Shown here in pieces: positions 12,150 through 24,722 of a stretch of DNA of 64,000 nt. The stretch spans positions 56,124,093 through 56,188,092 of the forward strand of contig NC_080426.1 of assembly GCF_029873635.1 (NCBI RefSeq), in the 5' to 3' direction. How positions within the stretch are numbered: position 1 is the first letter of the stretch; each line of letters opens with the position of its first letter. The DNA comes from Malania oleifera. Its lineage: Eukaryota; Streptophyta; Magnoliopsida; Santalales; Ximeniaceae. Position numbers and translations under genes: made by a program. Under the pieces are notes generated by a model. That model had not been told where the DNA came from, did not search any database, and saw only the letters and a program-made list of their open reading frames with translations.

Positions 12150-14605
12150 CACTATTACTATATCTATTATTACCATAAAAGTATATAAAGAATAAAAAGA
12201 ACAAAGAAAGAAAAGAAAATCAAAAAGGAAGTTTTTTAGGGTTTTTCCAAAATTTTTATTTTTTTTTATATATAAGGGGGCAAACGGAGCCAAACACAGG
12301 GGCGGAGGCCAAAAGAAAAAAAAAAAAAAAAACAGCATCATCTTTTCTCCTTCGTCTTCTTCTTCTTCTTCTTCTCGAGCCCTGCACCATCGACTCGGGG
12401 CCTTGTTGTTCCAGCCATCATCTCCGGCAGCCAATCACCGTCGCAACACTCCGCTGCTCTACCGCCGGTCCCCCAGCAACCTCCACTTCGACCACCCTCT
12501 GCTCCACGAACCTGTTTCTCCATTCCGGCACCCTAAACTCCAGCCATACTCCACGGCGAGCCTCCCTTCTCCGATAGTAGCAGTGTCTTCGGCAAAACCT
12601 CACGGCTACCACCGCTCTGGCCTTAACTCCGGCTGCCCTGCTCCGGACATCCGAACGCCACACTTCTGCATCATTCCTGAATGACCTCTCGTGTCTCCGT
12701 CTTCAACCTGCAAACCACTTTCATGGCACCGTCTCTCACGCACGAGCCACCTTGCTGCCAGCTCCGCTCCAGAACTCTGGTCAGAACCTGTTGCTGCTCA
12801 AGCACAGGCAGCCGGTGCATCAACCCTTTGCCGGAGTCCTCTGCTCCGGCCATCTGCCGCTAGCCACAACAACTCTCAGACTAGACCCACAGCTCTGGCT
12901 TCTCCCCATATTTTTTCTTTTTATTGCCAAGGTAAGATTTCATTTGTAATATGTAAACGTAATAATTTTTGTTGTCATATTATATTTTATTTTATTTTTT
13001 TAGTGCGCAATATTTAAGTTGTATGTGTAATATGTATTCTTAGGTTTTGGGTTGTTATCTTGTTGTGGTTCTTATGTGTAAGATATTTTTTATTATTATT
13101 ATTTTATTCATGCTTATATTGTATGTTAACTTTATATTATATTATTAGTATTTTAGAATTTTGGTCATGTTATATATCATGTTAGGATTTTTAGTAGATT
13201 AGTTGTAGTATATGTGGTATTTTAGAACTATAGTTGTATGTGTATTCTAGAATGATAGTCATATTAGGTATTTAATAACTTAGGATTTATAAGTAACATC
13301 ATACATATAATTTAGTATTTTAGGTAACTTTTAATATAGCATCTTGAGTAATACTATATATTTATTATTATTATGATACTTTTAGTATGTTAATATATAA
13401 GGTATTATTTATTATGGTAAGTTTAATATTTTAGGTAATATAATATATTTGGTGTTTTGGTATCATGCTATTATATTTTATGTTTAGTATATATAGCGTT
13501 ATAGTAATTTATTACGTATTATAGTATTTGTGGATATTTATTATTATTATCGTGATTATGTGTATTATGGTATGTTTGAGTATTTTTATTTATAACGTAC
13601 ATGTAGTATTTTAATATTATGGTATGTTCATTATCTTAGTCTATATTATATGTTTTATATTCTACTATTATTGGTATGTTGGATATTTTAGCTTGTATTA
13701 CATATGTTGATTAGTATGTATTGTGGTATCCTAATATTCTAGTTTATTACTATTTTTTTTATCATTATTATTATGTTTAAATTATTATATCTATTATCAA
13801 AAACCTCCCAAACTAGTACTTTCATACTTAGGAAAATCCATAAAATTTCTAAAATTTGGGATTGTATTTTATAAAGTATTTTTTTTTTTATCCCTATGAT
13901 TTTAATGTTAGGGTATGAGCTTTCGGACTTCACGTACCTTTAAGCTTTGAGGGAATATATATGTATATATTATATTTATTTAGTTATTTATTTATTTTCC
14001 ATGTGTATTTATAAATTCATAAAAGGAGTAATTTAAAGACTTTTTAAATTAACTTAGGGATAATTCTAAATTAATTAGGTACCGTTCGTAAGAACGGGCG
14101 CGTAGGGGGTGCTTGTACCTTCCCCTCGCGTAACCGAACTCCCGACCCCAGTTCTGGTAACGAAGACCCACTCTACCCCTAATGGGGTAGTAATCCTGTG
14201 TTCTAACCACACTAAAAGGTTAGTGGTGACTCTGACATTCCATATTTTTTCTTGAAAATTAAAATTGATTTTTATTTCGCCACCCGAGGCACACGCGCTC
14301 CTGGGACGTCGTGACAGCATGAAATGCAAGGCATTGCATAAGATGTATGGTAATACATGAAATGTAGGTAATGCGTGCAATGGATGACAATGCATGAAAT
14401 GTAGGCAATGCATAAGATGTATGGTAATATATGGAATGCAGGGCAATGCATGAAATTTAGGTGATGCATGAAATACATGGCAATGCATGAGATGCATGGT
14501 AATGCATGGAATGCATGACAATATATGAAATTTAGGTAATGCATGAAATGTATGACAATGCGTGAAATTTGGGGTAATGCATGACAATGCATGAATCTTT
14601 TCTCC
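11311..14605. repeat. 19-bp tandem array, interrupted by a solo LTR
   Basis: Units such as AATGCATGAAATGCATGGT run from 11311 to 11588 and resume at 14317-14605. The solo LTR between them (11589-14316) sits inside the array. Units vary at several positions. Confidence 0.85.
11589..14316 (+). mobile_element. Solo LTR of the Tat family, opposite orientation to its host
   Basis: 2728 bp, starting TGTAGACACCC and ending GACGTCGTGACA on the plus strand, so it reads opposite to element D. Flanks are GCGTG (11584-11588) and GCATG (14317-14321), a 5-bp duplication with one mismatch. Both words also occur in the surrounding 19-bp repeat, so the match is not independent proof. It has long (ATT)n tracts (11640-12150), a TATATATAA box at about 12267-12275 and a GC-rich part (12360-12910). 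The conserved 3' part is at 14030-14316. It is clearly diverged from the LTRs of D, so it is a different subfamily. Confidence 0.85.
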
Positions 14606-16755
14606 CAATGCACTTGTGATCAATGACCTTATCTTTGGTCTCTACATGAAACTCGCCACATCTGAATGGATCTGTAACTGATCTTGGCTTAATCTTCTTT
14701 ATTCATCTGGTCATGGAAGTGATTGACTCAGCTCAAATGAAAATCACAAAATCTGCCCCAGTTGAATGGACCTACAGCTGATCTTAACTCTGATTTCATA
14801 TTCCAATCTGATAAGAAGGCGCTTGAATGGGACCTACTGAGACTCAACTCAAAATTTGCCCCAGTTAAATTCATCTATCATCGATCTTGACTCTATTATT
14901 GGATTCTTTTGAATAAGCAGATTCTGATATAACATTTACCCCAATTAGACTGCTCTTTCTCCACACGTATCTTTTTTATAGAAAGTACTGGTGATTTTGA
15001 AACTCTTCGACTATCCATCCTTTTTTAACGCTCTAAAGAGTAAGAAGGGTTCCTTTGTTTTTTTTATTTTTTATTTTTTATTTTTTATTTTTTTTAAAAC
15101 GAGGAATGATTATGCAACTATGACATCAACTTGCTAAATCAAAAGGTCATCCGCACAAAATAAATGTTTTACCATGTTTCAATACTATCATAGGGGAAAA
15201 TTCATACCAATATTCAAGAGTCGTATAACGTTGATTTCCTAGCCTGGACGACTGTCATTCTCTTCAACTGCCCCTGTTCCATCAACCCATGCTTTGATCT
15301 CAAGATGGTCTTTAAGACTCGGGACGAAACGTAGGCTTAGGGATGTAGGCTTTCAGAATACAAAGGGAAACTAAGGGTTAAAAATACCACCCCAAATAAT
15401 GTTTTATGCTCTCAGTTCGAGTTGAGGCGTTTTGTAAGATGTTGACCGAACTTGTTATTTAAACAAGCTGCCTACGTAACTTTTCAGGATCAGGTCATTA
15501 CGTAGTTCAGACTCAATATTGAGTCTGAAAAATCATTTGAGACAACAATGTTTACCAATCTGGTCAGGACTTTCATTTGGACCGTAATGTAGGCTAAGGA
15601 TATGTGTTAAAGAAAGAAATATTTAAATAAGGTTCAAAACTTATCAATCTTCTCACATGTATTCGCTAGTCAAAGATCACATATGACTCATGTCCCTTAT
15701 TTTTCTTTCTTCTTCCTCCTACTTTTATTTTTTTCTTTCCTTTTTAATCTTCTTTTCCTTCTTTTGCTGCAACTTTCACTTTTCCTTTTATAAAGGAATC
15801 TTGACTTCATTTTCATTTGAACTTCAATTGGGACCAATCTTTTAAAAACTGCCCCAGTGTGGGGTGTGATCCTTTGAAGGGTTAATCAAGAAATGAATCT
15901 TTTAGGCTCAAAAAGGGTTTGCAAGAGATTTCTTCTTTGACTTTCTTTTGGGTAGCAGAACAATGGCCTGCCATCATTTTGGTAATAACTATTGTCTCAA
16001 ATGATTTGCCAAATGCTAAGGTACCCATGCCCCAGTTAGATTTCTGGTGATCTGACTTTTAAGAAAAAAAAACTGGTTTAACATTCAGGTTCAACTTGGT
16101 TGACAAATGGTAAATCATTGTTTGGGTTCTTTTAGGGATAACTGGTCAGCCAAAGAGGGCCATCCATCATTTGATCAAAACATGAGTGATAAATTGATAG
16201 GAATTATCAAAATAGTATAGCCGCTTCGTTGAATTCCTTAGAAAGTAAGATACTTCTTCATAACATCTGAATTTGATGATTGTTTCATCTTTCTCTACTT
16301 TCGCCTCTTGGGTTGAATTGTCAAAATTAACAGCTCTTTCCAGCTTGTGAATACTGGCAATATTACTTTCCCTATTCCCGCATGAAACATAAGCAAACAA
16401 TATTTAACAACTGGACTCATGATGTAAGTAAGATAACTAAATGCATAATTCATTTTATTGAATATAGAAAATATTCCAAGACACAGGCGTCCACGGATTA
16501 CAAAATGCAAATAACAATGGGGAAAACAAAAGAACATCAATTGAAAAGGATTAGATAGTCAAAAGGTCACTACTCCAGCACTTTAGCCTCTATGGATAAC
16601 AAATGAAACCATTGATTTGAGAACCTCCCTGATATGTTAACCACTTCCTTTATCGTGTTTGGGCAAAGGATTCTCTTGGACTCCCGGTTGTTTGTCGTCA
16701 AACGCTAACCATCCTGCCTCTTTAATGATTGCACCTTATGCTTGGAGGCCCAACA
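14606..16755. other. Non-coding part of Tat element D
   Basis: No RT, RNase H, protease or integrase motif was seen on either strand. It contains several CTGCCCCAGT-type segments (14755, 14860, 14935, 15850, 16030) that look like a dispersed short repeat, and a (TTTTTA)n run at about 15057-15095. In sense it follows gag. Confidence 0.6.
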
Positions 16756-18122
16756 TCAGTCAATAGTATGGCCGGGAGAGTTAGCATGGTACTCAAAACG
16801 AACCCCAGGATCATACCACTGTGGAGGAGGGTTCGCAACGGGCATCCTAGGGATTGCAGATACCATCCCCCTTTCCCGCAGCTGAGGAAATAATTCGGCA
16901 TATGTCATGGGAATGGGGTCCACCCTTCGGAAGTTTCTGGTCACATTCCTGTCTCGTGCTTGCTGATTCGGTGGGGCGAACGTAGGACCAGAGTGCACAA
17001 TTTGGGGCCTTGTGCCTGTATGCGCTATTTGATTTACCATGGGCTCAAAACCAAAGTTTCTCTTGGGCCATTGGTTCCCACCTATGGTGTATTGATTCTT
17101 CCAATTATACTGCCCATGTATCATTTGTGCCTCTTCCTCCTTCTTCCTATTAGTCCACCTTTTGCTTAAACCAGTTTCTGTGCCACTATCCTTGACTAGG
17201 CTTGCCTTGATATCGCCTTCAATTCTTCCTCCCGCAGCCACAATATCCATAAAATTGTGGGGAGTTGCTCTCCGAAGGTGCGTGCTGTAGGGGTCTTTTA
17301 ATGTGCTTACAAACAAAGAGATGGCTTCTCGGTCACTCACCGGGGGGTCCACCTGGATCGAAATATCTCTCCACTTGTAAGCATATTCTCTGAATGTTTT
17401 GGTGGATTTCTTCTCCATTTCTTGTAGAATCATTCGATCAGGCGCCATTTCCATCACATGGCGGTAGTGAGTAACAAAGGTGTTGGCCAAGTCCTTCCAG
17501 GTGCGGATCCGGGCCTTATCTTACTGAATGTACCAACGGATAGCGGACCCGGTCAAACTACTTTTAAAACAATGCATCATTAGTTTTTCATCGTCTGAGT
17601 AAGCAGCCATTGCTTGGCAATACATTACTAAATGTGTTCGAGGGCACCAGGTCCCGTCAAACTTTTCAAAGTCCGGCATTTTGAACTTTGGTGGTAGGGT
17701 GACTTTTGGCACCAAGCAGAGGTCATTTGGATTAACGAAATCAAAAGAATTAAATCCTTTCATTGCTTTCAAGCGCTCTTCCAATACATCACAACGACGC
17801 TCAGCCTCAGATTTTCTGATCCTCATATCAGAAGGTACTAACGGAGGAGTTCCTACCATTGGGAACCCTTGTGCTATCACAGCAGGGATAAAAGGAGACA
17901 TATTTGGTAGTGGACCTCCATGACACCAAGGGGTGGAATTGATGTTTGTCCATGATTTGGGGTGAACCCTGGGGGATGAGTGGGGTCCATATCTACTTCG
18001 AGATCAACCTGCACCGCCTTTCCTTTGTTCATCAGTAACTCCAGGACCTTCCTTATCTTATCATTTATCTCTTCTTGTCCTTGTTCTAGGCCCAGGACTC
18101 TATTTTCTAATTGTTCACTCAT
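16756..18122 (-). pseudogene. Gag of Tat element D, broken
   Basis: Would encode the capsid-type Gag of a Tat/Ogre element. The N-terminal piece (18122-17900) has a short coiled segment (ENRVLGLEQGQEEINDKIRK). A frame change near 17900 follows. The main frame (17901-16756) holds the gag core: MPDFEKFDGTWCPRTHLVMY, then FKSSLTGSAIRWY, a stop at 17523-17521, then FREYAYKWRDIS and a C-terminal FEYHANSPGHTID. The expected knuckle-like C/H motif has F where related proteins have C. A further stop (TGA) comes right before CWASKHKVQ and another frame change follows. Upstream lies a 1.8-kb leader to the 5' LTR, and no protease or pol follows. It is probably unable to make full Gag as it stands. Confidence 0.8.
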
Positions 18123-19887
18123 TTCTCTCGCTCTTCGCCTGGTATTGTACTGATGCGTGGTGGTCTCAATTATTGCTTTATATTACTCAAACGACCTCTT
18201 TGAACTGAAAACCAACAATTTCCTTTTTAGAATCATGAATGCACAATTATGTACTGCATGAGTGAATGTGTTTTGATGTATGATTAGGGTATGCAATAGG
18301 TGTTTATGCATGGATGCAACTAGTGCACTTATATATACAAACAAAGATATGAACGTGCATGCAGCCTATCGTGTATGACTATGTATGAAATGAAATGCAT
18401 GAATACGATGTAACCTAAATGACTACTTTTCTAGGATTCTAGAAAAATTCCACTAATGAGAGATTTCTAGATTAGCACGACCATTGATGGGCCACGATTT
18501 CAGTTCAAATCTTCCCTTAACCATTCTTTTCCTAGTTGACGGTCCATGTATCCCAGATTCTATGAAAGGTCAGATTATGTTCTGAGGTTGAGATTGACCC
18601 AGACTAGTCAACCTGTTGGATTTGTTCAATGCGGACTTGTGAACTTTAGTGTGCACTTGGGCTTCAAGTATTTTAAAATATGGGCTCCAAGCTATTTCAT
18701 GATGGGATAAAGCCCTAGTTGAAAAGGAATTGGGCTTAGATTACTTGAAAAATGTTGGTCCAAATTTTTAGGCAATGGGGTCAAAGCCCTCTTTTGAAAT
18801 TTGGGTTTGACCCTTTTTAAAAATCTGGCTTGGGTCGAGTTTTTGCTTAAGAAAAGGTCGAGCCCTAGTTTGTTTTTAAAGAATTGGGCCCGAGTTATTT
18901 GGAAAGGGTTGGGCCGACCCATATTTTAAAATGCTTGAGCCAAGTTCTTCATTCTTTGAAAGGATAGACCATGGTCTCATTATTGGGTTTTTTAAGAATG
19001 CTAGCTAAGTAGTATGTAAGTCTAAAATGGATGCAAAATACATGGTATAATATAAGGTATCTCACAACATATATACAACAGACGGTATGGGGAGAAGGAT
19101 GTCCTGACCCAGGGTAGGTACATATATACAGGGTTCTTCATGGCTCTATCCTAGTTAGGGAAGACTATAGACAAGTATGTGTGGGTAAGCTCTAATCCCT
19201 ATTGATAAAAAGGTTCCCAATCTAACCTCCATCCTCACCCAAAAGGGGTTTGGACAAATTTTAAACTGAGCGGAGTGGTTCGCGGGTCCCCACAAGTCCT
19301 GCCACGTGGGGACAAATGGTATTGCACTCCTTTTTAATCTTAGCAGGTAAAGCCTGGGTATAGAGCGTGAGAGTGTGTGAATTTATAAGCTTAGCCTAAA
19401 CCCGCTACCCCCACATTTATTCACATGCTATTAAAAATATGGAAACAAGATATCTATAATTAATATATTTATTCAAAAAATATGGAACAACAATATTTGC
19501 AATTAATATGTTTATTCAAAAAATTTGCAAACAAAATATTTTTAGTTAATATGCTTACTTAAAAAAAAAAATATGGAAACAAAATATTTACGATTAGTAT
19601 ACAAACTATCTATAATTAATATACTTATTCAAAATATCTACAATTAATATGCTTATTCAGAATATTTGAAAACAAAATATCTACAATTAATATTCAAAAA
19701 TAATAATAATTAGGAAAAAAATATTTTTAATTAATTAAGGTTGTTTGTAAATTATGGAAATAAACTATTTACAATTAATCAAGGTTATTTACGAATTACA
19801 ATATTCACAAAATTAGGAGTAATTAAAAGATTTATTAAATTTGAACTTGAGATAATTTCTAATTAATTACTGGCTCGACTCTCTAAG
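18123..19887 (-). other. Leader of Tat element D
   Basis: Lies between the primer site and gag in sense. It has many GGGCTTGGG-type words (18650-18960) and AT-rich AATATG repeats (19430-19700). Tat/Ogre relatives often carry an extra ORF upstream of gag; none is evident here. Confidence 0.55.
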
Positions 19888-19905
19888 TCCCCAGCGGAGT
19901 CACCA
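19888..19905 (-). other. Primer binding site of Tat element D
   Basis: The plus strand reads TCCCCAGCGGAGTCACCA, so the minus strand reads TGGTGACTCCGCTGGGGA. It lies three bases inside the 5' LTR end at 19909. The word strongly resembles primer sites of other Tat/Ogre elements; which tRNA it pairs with was not determined. Confidence 0.75.
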
Positions 19906-19908
19906 AGC

Positions 19909-21586
19909 TGTCGCGACGTCCCGATGAGTGCATGTGCCCCGAGTGGCGAAATAAAAATCAATTTAATTGTCAAGGAAAAATAAGAATATCGGAGTCGCCA
20001 CTAACCTTTTAGTGTTCTTTAGAACACATGATTACTACCTCGTTAAGGGTAGAATGAGTCTATGTTACCAGAGTTGGGCTCGGGAGTTCGGTTACGCGAG
20101 GGGAAGGTACGAGCACCCCCTATGCGCCCGTTCTTACGAATGGTATCTAATTAATTTGGAATTATCCCTAAGTCAATCTAGTAAGTCTTTAAAATTACTC
20201 CTCAGTAAATTTACTAATACACATACAAAGTGGATAAATAAATAAATAAATAAATAAGTAAATAAATAATACAAAAATATATATAAAATATAAATATTTA
20301 CATATTCTCTCATAACCAAAGGTACGTGAAGCCCGAAAGCTCATACCCCAGCATTAAAATCATAGGGATATACCCACACAAAAATACTTACTAAAATAAT
20401 ACCAAAATACTAGAAATAATGGATACCGCAATACGAAATATAAACATAAGATATAGTTGAAAATTCCAGAAATATGTGATAATAATAGCCCTAATATATT
20501 ATAATGATAATACATTACCTGTAATAATAATACTACTATAATAATAACACATATATATCTCATAATATTAATAACACATAAATACCAATACAATATTATA
20601 ATACCACTTTAATATTTATATATCATAACACGTAAATATTAATATTATACCATAATAATACTACTAGACTAATAATACATATATATCATAATTTTAATAA
20701 CTATACAATGTGATAATAATATATCTTAACAAATGCATGCAAAAACCCTAACTATAAATAATCAAAACTTTAACGTAACACTAATAAAACCCTGATATTA
20801 ATAATAAAGGAAATATTTAAGAACATGACAATAAATCAAACTCTAAAAGTCAAATGTAATATAAACAAACATGGAAACAAATAAGACGAAATTATGGAAT
20901 TAGACAAACCGTAAAATAAATATACAATGTCAATCAAACCCGCAATAATATACAATAATATAAAAATAATCAAACCCTAAAGAAAAAATCAACGTGCAAT
21001 AATATGGAAACAAATCAAAAATCCTAAAAAATATGCACTAATAATTTGGAAAGATATCAAACCCCAAAGTTGAAATGTGATAACAATATGGAAACACTCA
21101 TAACCCTAAAACTGATAAACAATCTATATAGAGATTAAACCCTAAAAATATTAATAACATGGAAACCAATTAAAACCCTAAATATAATAGGCAATATATA
21201 TAATAATAATAACTTGGAAATAATTAGAGCCTTAATATTAATGTACAATATTAGTCAAAACCCTAAATAATATGATAATATGACTAGTACAATATTAATA
21301 AAAAGTTTAACTTAAATAACAGTAAATCAAGAACACTAAACATAATAAAAAGACCTAAAATCTTAATGATGCAAAACCCTAAATAATACAATATATACTA
21401 AAATAAATAAAAACCCTCAGGATAATATACAACAATAGCATAGACACCCTAAATAATAAATAAGTATATCACAATGATTGAAGATACAATGATAGCATAG
21501 ACACTTTAAACCAATATTCAAACAATAAATATGGACATGTAATAAGGTATTAAAAAAAAAATAATCCAATAATAATATTAATATTC

Positions 21587-21624
<38 letters not shown>

Positions 21625-22996
21625 AAAGTCTAAACATGAAAACTATATATTACAAAAAAAAAAGGCACTAAATATTACACATACCTGCATAAAAAAAAAA
21701 AAAAAACAAAAACCCAAATATTAGATATGTAATGACCAAAATCAAAAGAGAAATAAATAAAAATAGAATAAAACAAAATAAAAATAAAGTGAAATCGCAT
21801 ACCTGTATGTGTGTGTGTTCTATGCAGGGAGCTTGCAGAGGGAGGCACTTATAGTGGGGTGTACCGCAGGAGAACTAGGACAGAGGGGGCAGTTGTCTAG
21901 TATCTGTTTGGGTTGGTGATTCGGCTGGCAGTTGGACGGAGTGGCTCGGGCTCGTGCAGTGCGGAGGCTGTTGCAAGTAGCCTGGTGAGGAGGCTCGCCG
22001 GAGGTTTGGGTTCAGTCTGGTGTTGATGGAGAACGCCGGTGATGGTGGAAGCTGCTGCTACTATCGCCGAAGCCGCGACCCCATGGCAAAAATGATGGTG
22101 CTTGTGGTTGCCGACGAGATGACGTGCGTGAGGGCGTCGGAGGAACTGTGATTGGGGAGGCCCGCCGGTGCTGGTTCGTAAGAGAATAGAGGTTGCTGCC
22201 CTGTGTATAAGGGAAATAGTTAGAGAACGGATGGAGATATGAGGATGCTGCTCTGTGTCAGAACAGTGGTCGGATCTGTGAGAGTGAGAGATGGCGACGA
22301 CAGCAAGGCTGGTTGTTGTGATGCAGGGGGGCCACCGTGGGGGTGGAACTGGTGGCTTGCTGGGGCTATTGTGGAATGCCGTTGGCTGCAAGAAGGTTGG
22401 AACAGGGGAGTCTCTTGGTTGGTGAATGGTTTGGAGGTTGTGTGGTGATGGGAGAGGAGGAGGAAGAAGAAGAAGAAGACAAAAGCAGTTGAAAAAGATG
22501 AAGAAGATGAAAGAGAAGCCGAAAAATATGATTTTTATTTTTGCTTTTTGGCTCTCTCAGCCTCGTTGCTGTGTTGCGCCCCGGCCCCCTTTCCTTTGGG
22601 CATGTTCTCTTCTTTTATAAGCTAAACCAAACCCTAAAATCTTTTTTTCTTTTTCTTTTTTGTATTTTTATGGTAATAATAAATATGGTAACTAATAATA
22701 ATAATATCTTAATAATAATAATAATAGTAATGTAATAATGCAAGATTTGAAAATAATAATATAATAATAGTACGATAATAATAATAATAATAATAAAGTG
22801 ATATTTAATAATAATAATAATAATAATAATAAGGATAATAAGAAAAATAATTGGAAAGTAATAATAATAAAATAATATTTAAAATAACGATAATAAGAGA
22901 AATGGTAATAATAACATATTAATAATAGTAATGAGAATGGTAATGGTAATAATAATAAAATACTATAATAATAATAACACTAATACTAATAATACC

Positions 22997-23054
<58 letters not shown>

Positions 23055-23171
23055 TAAAATAATAGTGATAATAAAATAATAATAATAAAAATAAGGTAAT
23101 AATAATAATAATAATACAATGAGAAAGGATCCCTTGTTCTATTTGGTTAGGGCAAAAATAGGGTGTCTACA
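19909..23171 (-). mobile_element. 5' LTR of Tat element D
   Basis: 3263 bp. It starts TGTAGACACCC at 23171 and ends GTCGCGACA at 19909. Visible differences from the 3' LTR are few: microsatellite lengths ((TAA)n at 22770-23060, an (AT)n run at 21594-21620), small indels and scattered substitutions. The TATA box is at 22619-22613 and the telo-box cluster at about 20740-21450. High similarity implies a relatively recent insertion. Confidence 0.88.
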
Positions 23172-24360
23172 GTATGTATAGTGTTATGAAGTATGTAAAT
23201 GATACTGGTATGCCACACACTGATATAAACTGTTTTTTTCCTTACTAAGAGGTGTCTCACCCCGAATGTACGTATAATATTTTCAGGGCCTTCAGGTAGC
23301 GGTAAGTAGCATCCTAGCGTTTGGGAGCAAGGGTGTCGTAGCTACTGCTAGTACCTTTTTGGGTACAAGTTTTGGTATCCAAGTTGTCGGGTTAGTTTTG
23401 TAGACACTTGGGGTATGTTTTGTAATATGGGAATGTATATCCTAACTTGTATGGTATAGACTCTGGTATGACACTAGTTATGTATGAAAGATCGTTTTTT
23501 CGCTGCGTATTCTAATGAGTATGGACGTTTGTATGTATGTATATAGGGTATCCGTTCACCCCACGGGGTCGGACCCTCTTTGTATGTTGTATCATATATG
23601 TTTTAATTGATACAGAGATAGGTTAGGTTACTTTATTCACACTTGGGACCCATTTATGGGTTCGAGGCGTGACAATAGCTCAGCTCATACGCTGGTAAAT
23701 CATACACGTAGTACGGCCCGTACGCCAACAAAACATATAAAAATCTCGGCTCTTACGCCGGGTTTCTATTATAAAAATTCATATCATTAACACATTTCCA
23801 GAAAACAGTATTTCATAACAATTTCTACTCATGCCACACTAATAGGTTTTCCGCATATTTAACATACCATCATTTTTAACAGTATTTTTCCAAATATAAA
23901 TCATATATATAGACATATTTACTTTCCTGAAATCAAATGCTATAACAATATACATATTTTTCATAAAATACTAGCTTAGTTTATCCCCTTACCTGATTCC
24001 TGAAAACTCTTTAAGAAAATCTGTCCTGCACTCGCAGGGTTCCCGGTTCAACACCCTGAAAACAGAATTTCCTAGAACTAGAGTTCAGTATTTCTACGCG
24101 TATATCACTTCCTATAACTGTTAATTAACCAAATACTGAGTAGAAAACCTTACCCTAGATTTGGGATGGTTTCCAACTCAATCCCACCGACGATCCGCTT
24201 CGGCAGACTTGCAGAGAACTTTCCCAGGAGCTTCATGGTGGCTTCATCAAACCGGCAGAAATTCGGCCCCAAATCAGAGAGAGAAGGGGGAAGAACCGAA
24301 GGATGAGAGAGAGAGAGGATTTCTGCGCAAGATTTCCATCAAAAATTCGAGTTTTTCACT

Positions 24361-24637
24361 ATTTATAGGGCTAGATTCGTTGACGAGCCACATCATCTCG
24401 TCCATGAGTCCTTTAATAATTTCGTCGACGAAACCCACTCCTCGTCGACGAAATTCAAACAGCCCAAAACCTCTCTTGGTATTTCCTCGTTGACGAATCT
24501 TGCCTTCGTCGACGAGGTCCTCTTATACCCTCGTCGACGAATCCCCTGCGTTCGTCGACGAGGCCTTGATAATTTCCTTCGATTATTCCTTCCAAAGTGT
24601 AATGTTGTCAATGAATGCTTTGCATTCGTCGACAAAG
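24361..24637 (-). promoter_or_regulatory. GTCGAC palindrome cluster and TATA box of LTR B
   Basis: Nine to ten copies of (C/T)TCGTCGACGA(A/G) or one-mismatch forms lie at about 24375, 24397, 24421, 24441, 24486, 24505, 24530, 24551, 24607 and 24625. Six retain the exact GTCGAC centre. In sense they lie just upstream of TATAAAT (24367-24361). Confidence 0.75.
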
Positions 24638-24722
24638 TTGATTGCCTCCTTCTATTTCTGGTTTCCATTTCCCTTTCTTTTTATTATTTAAATACCATTA
24701 TTCTTCGGGTTGTTACAAAACA

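Larger units (their letters stand above)
4954..23171 (-). mobile_element. Non-autonomous Tat/Ogre-like gypsy element D (gag only)
   Basis: An 18.2-kb element with LTRs at 19909-23171 (5' in sense) and 4954-8217 (3'). The target duplication GTATG is exact at 4949-4953 and 23172-23176. LTR ends are TGTAGACACCC and GTCG(T/C)GACA. The primer binding site is at 19888-19905 and the purine tract at 8218-8230. Only gag is recognisable (16756-18122). The 8.5 kb where protease, RT, RNase H and integrase should lie holds tandem arrays, an antisense solo LTR and non-coding DNA. LTR sequence and primer site are like those of Tat/Ogre elements (family knowledge). Mobilisation in trans by a complete relative is inferred. 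Confidence 0.85.
3229..23674 (+). mobile_element. Solo LTR, family C, split by Tat element D
   Basis: The parts are 3229-4953 and 23177-23674, about 2.22 kb. It starts TGTAAGAACCCG and ends GGCGTGACA, with the perfect 5-bp target duplication ATAGC at 3224-3228 and 23675-23679. That places its insertion inside the minisatellite of LTR B. Sense order: GTCGAC-type cluster 3299-3486, TATA box 3504-3510, (TC)n 3549-3620, a repeat of GTGGCGGCTAATTACCGTAC (4239-4378), a longer repeat (about 4500-4800), and (past the Tat insertion) GCCACACACTG near 23211 and AGAGGTGTCTCACCCC at 23248-23263. No coding domain. Only one LTR exists, so the internal region was lost by LTR-LTR recombination. Confidence 0.88.
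2025..24717 (-). mobile_element. Solo LTR, family B, split by a 20-kb nested insertion
   Basis: The two parts are 2025-3228 and 23680-24717, about 2.24 kb in total. On the minus strand the LTR starts TGTAACAACCCG at 24717 and ends GGTCGTCACA at 2025. It is flanked by the identical 5-bp target duplication AAACA (2020-2024 and 24718-24722). Order in sense direction: GTCGAC-centred motif cluster (24637-24375), TATA box (24367-24361), GA/CT tract (about 24310), CCCGTACGCCGG-type minisatellite (interrupted by the insertion), a palindrome-like GGTCC/GGACC segment near 2670, a TGCCACACACTGG box near 2445, and the GGTGTCTCACCCC box near 2411-2430. No internal domain or second LTR is present, hence solo. 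A second copy lies at 41271-43589. Confidence 0.88.

Noticed and set aside
11773-12434. Open frames rich in Ile, Tyr or Asn
   Set aside because: Translation of the (ATT)n microsatellite in the solo Tat LTR.
12403-13017. Several overlapping frames in a GC-rich segment
   Set aside because: This is the GC-rich portion of the solo Tat LTR; no domain, and frames open on both strands.
16167-16540. Two overlapping minus-strand frames of about 80 codons after Tat gag
   Set aside because: No pol motif recognised and the frames overlap; left as non-coding interior of the element.
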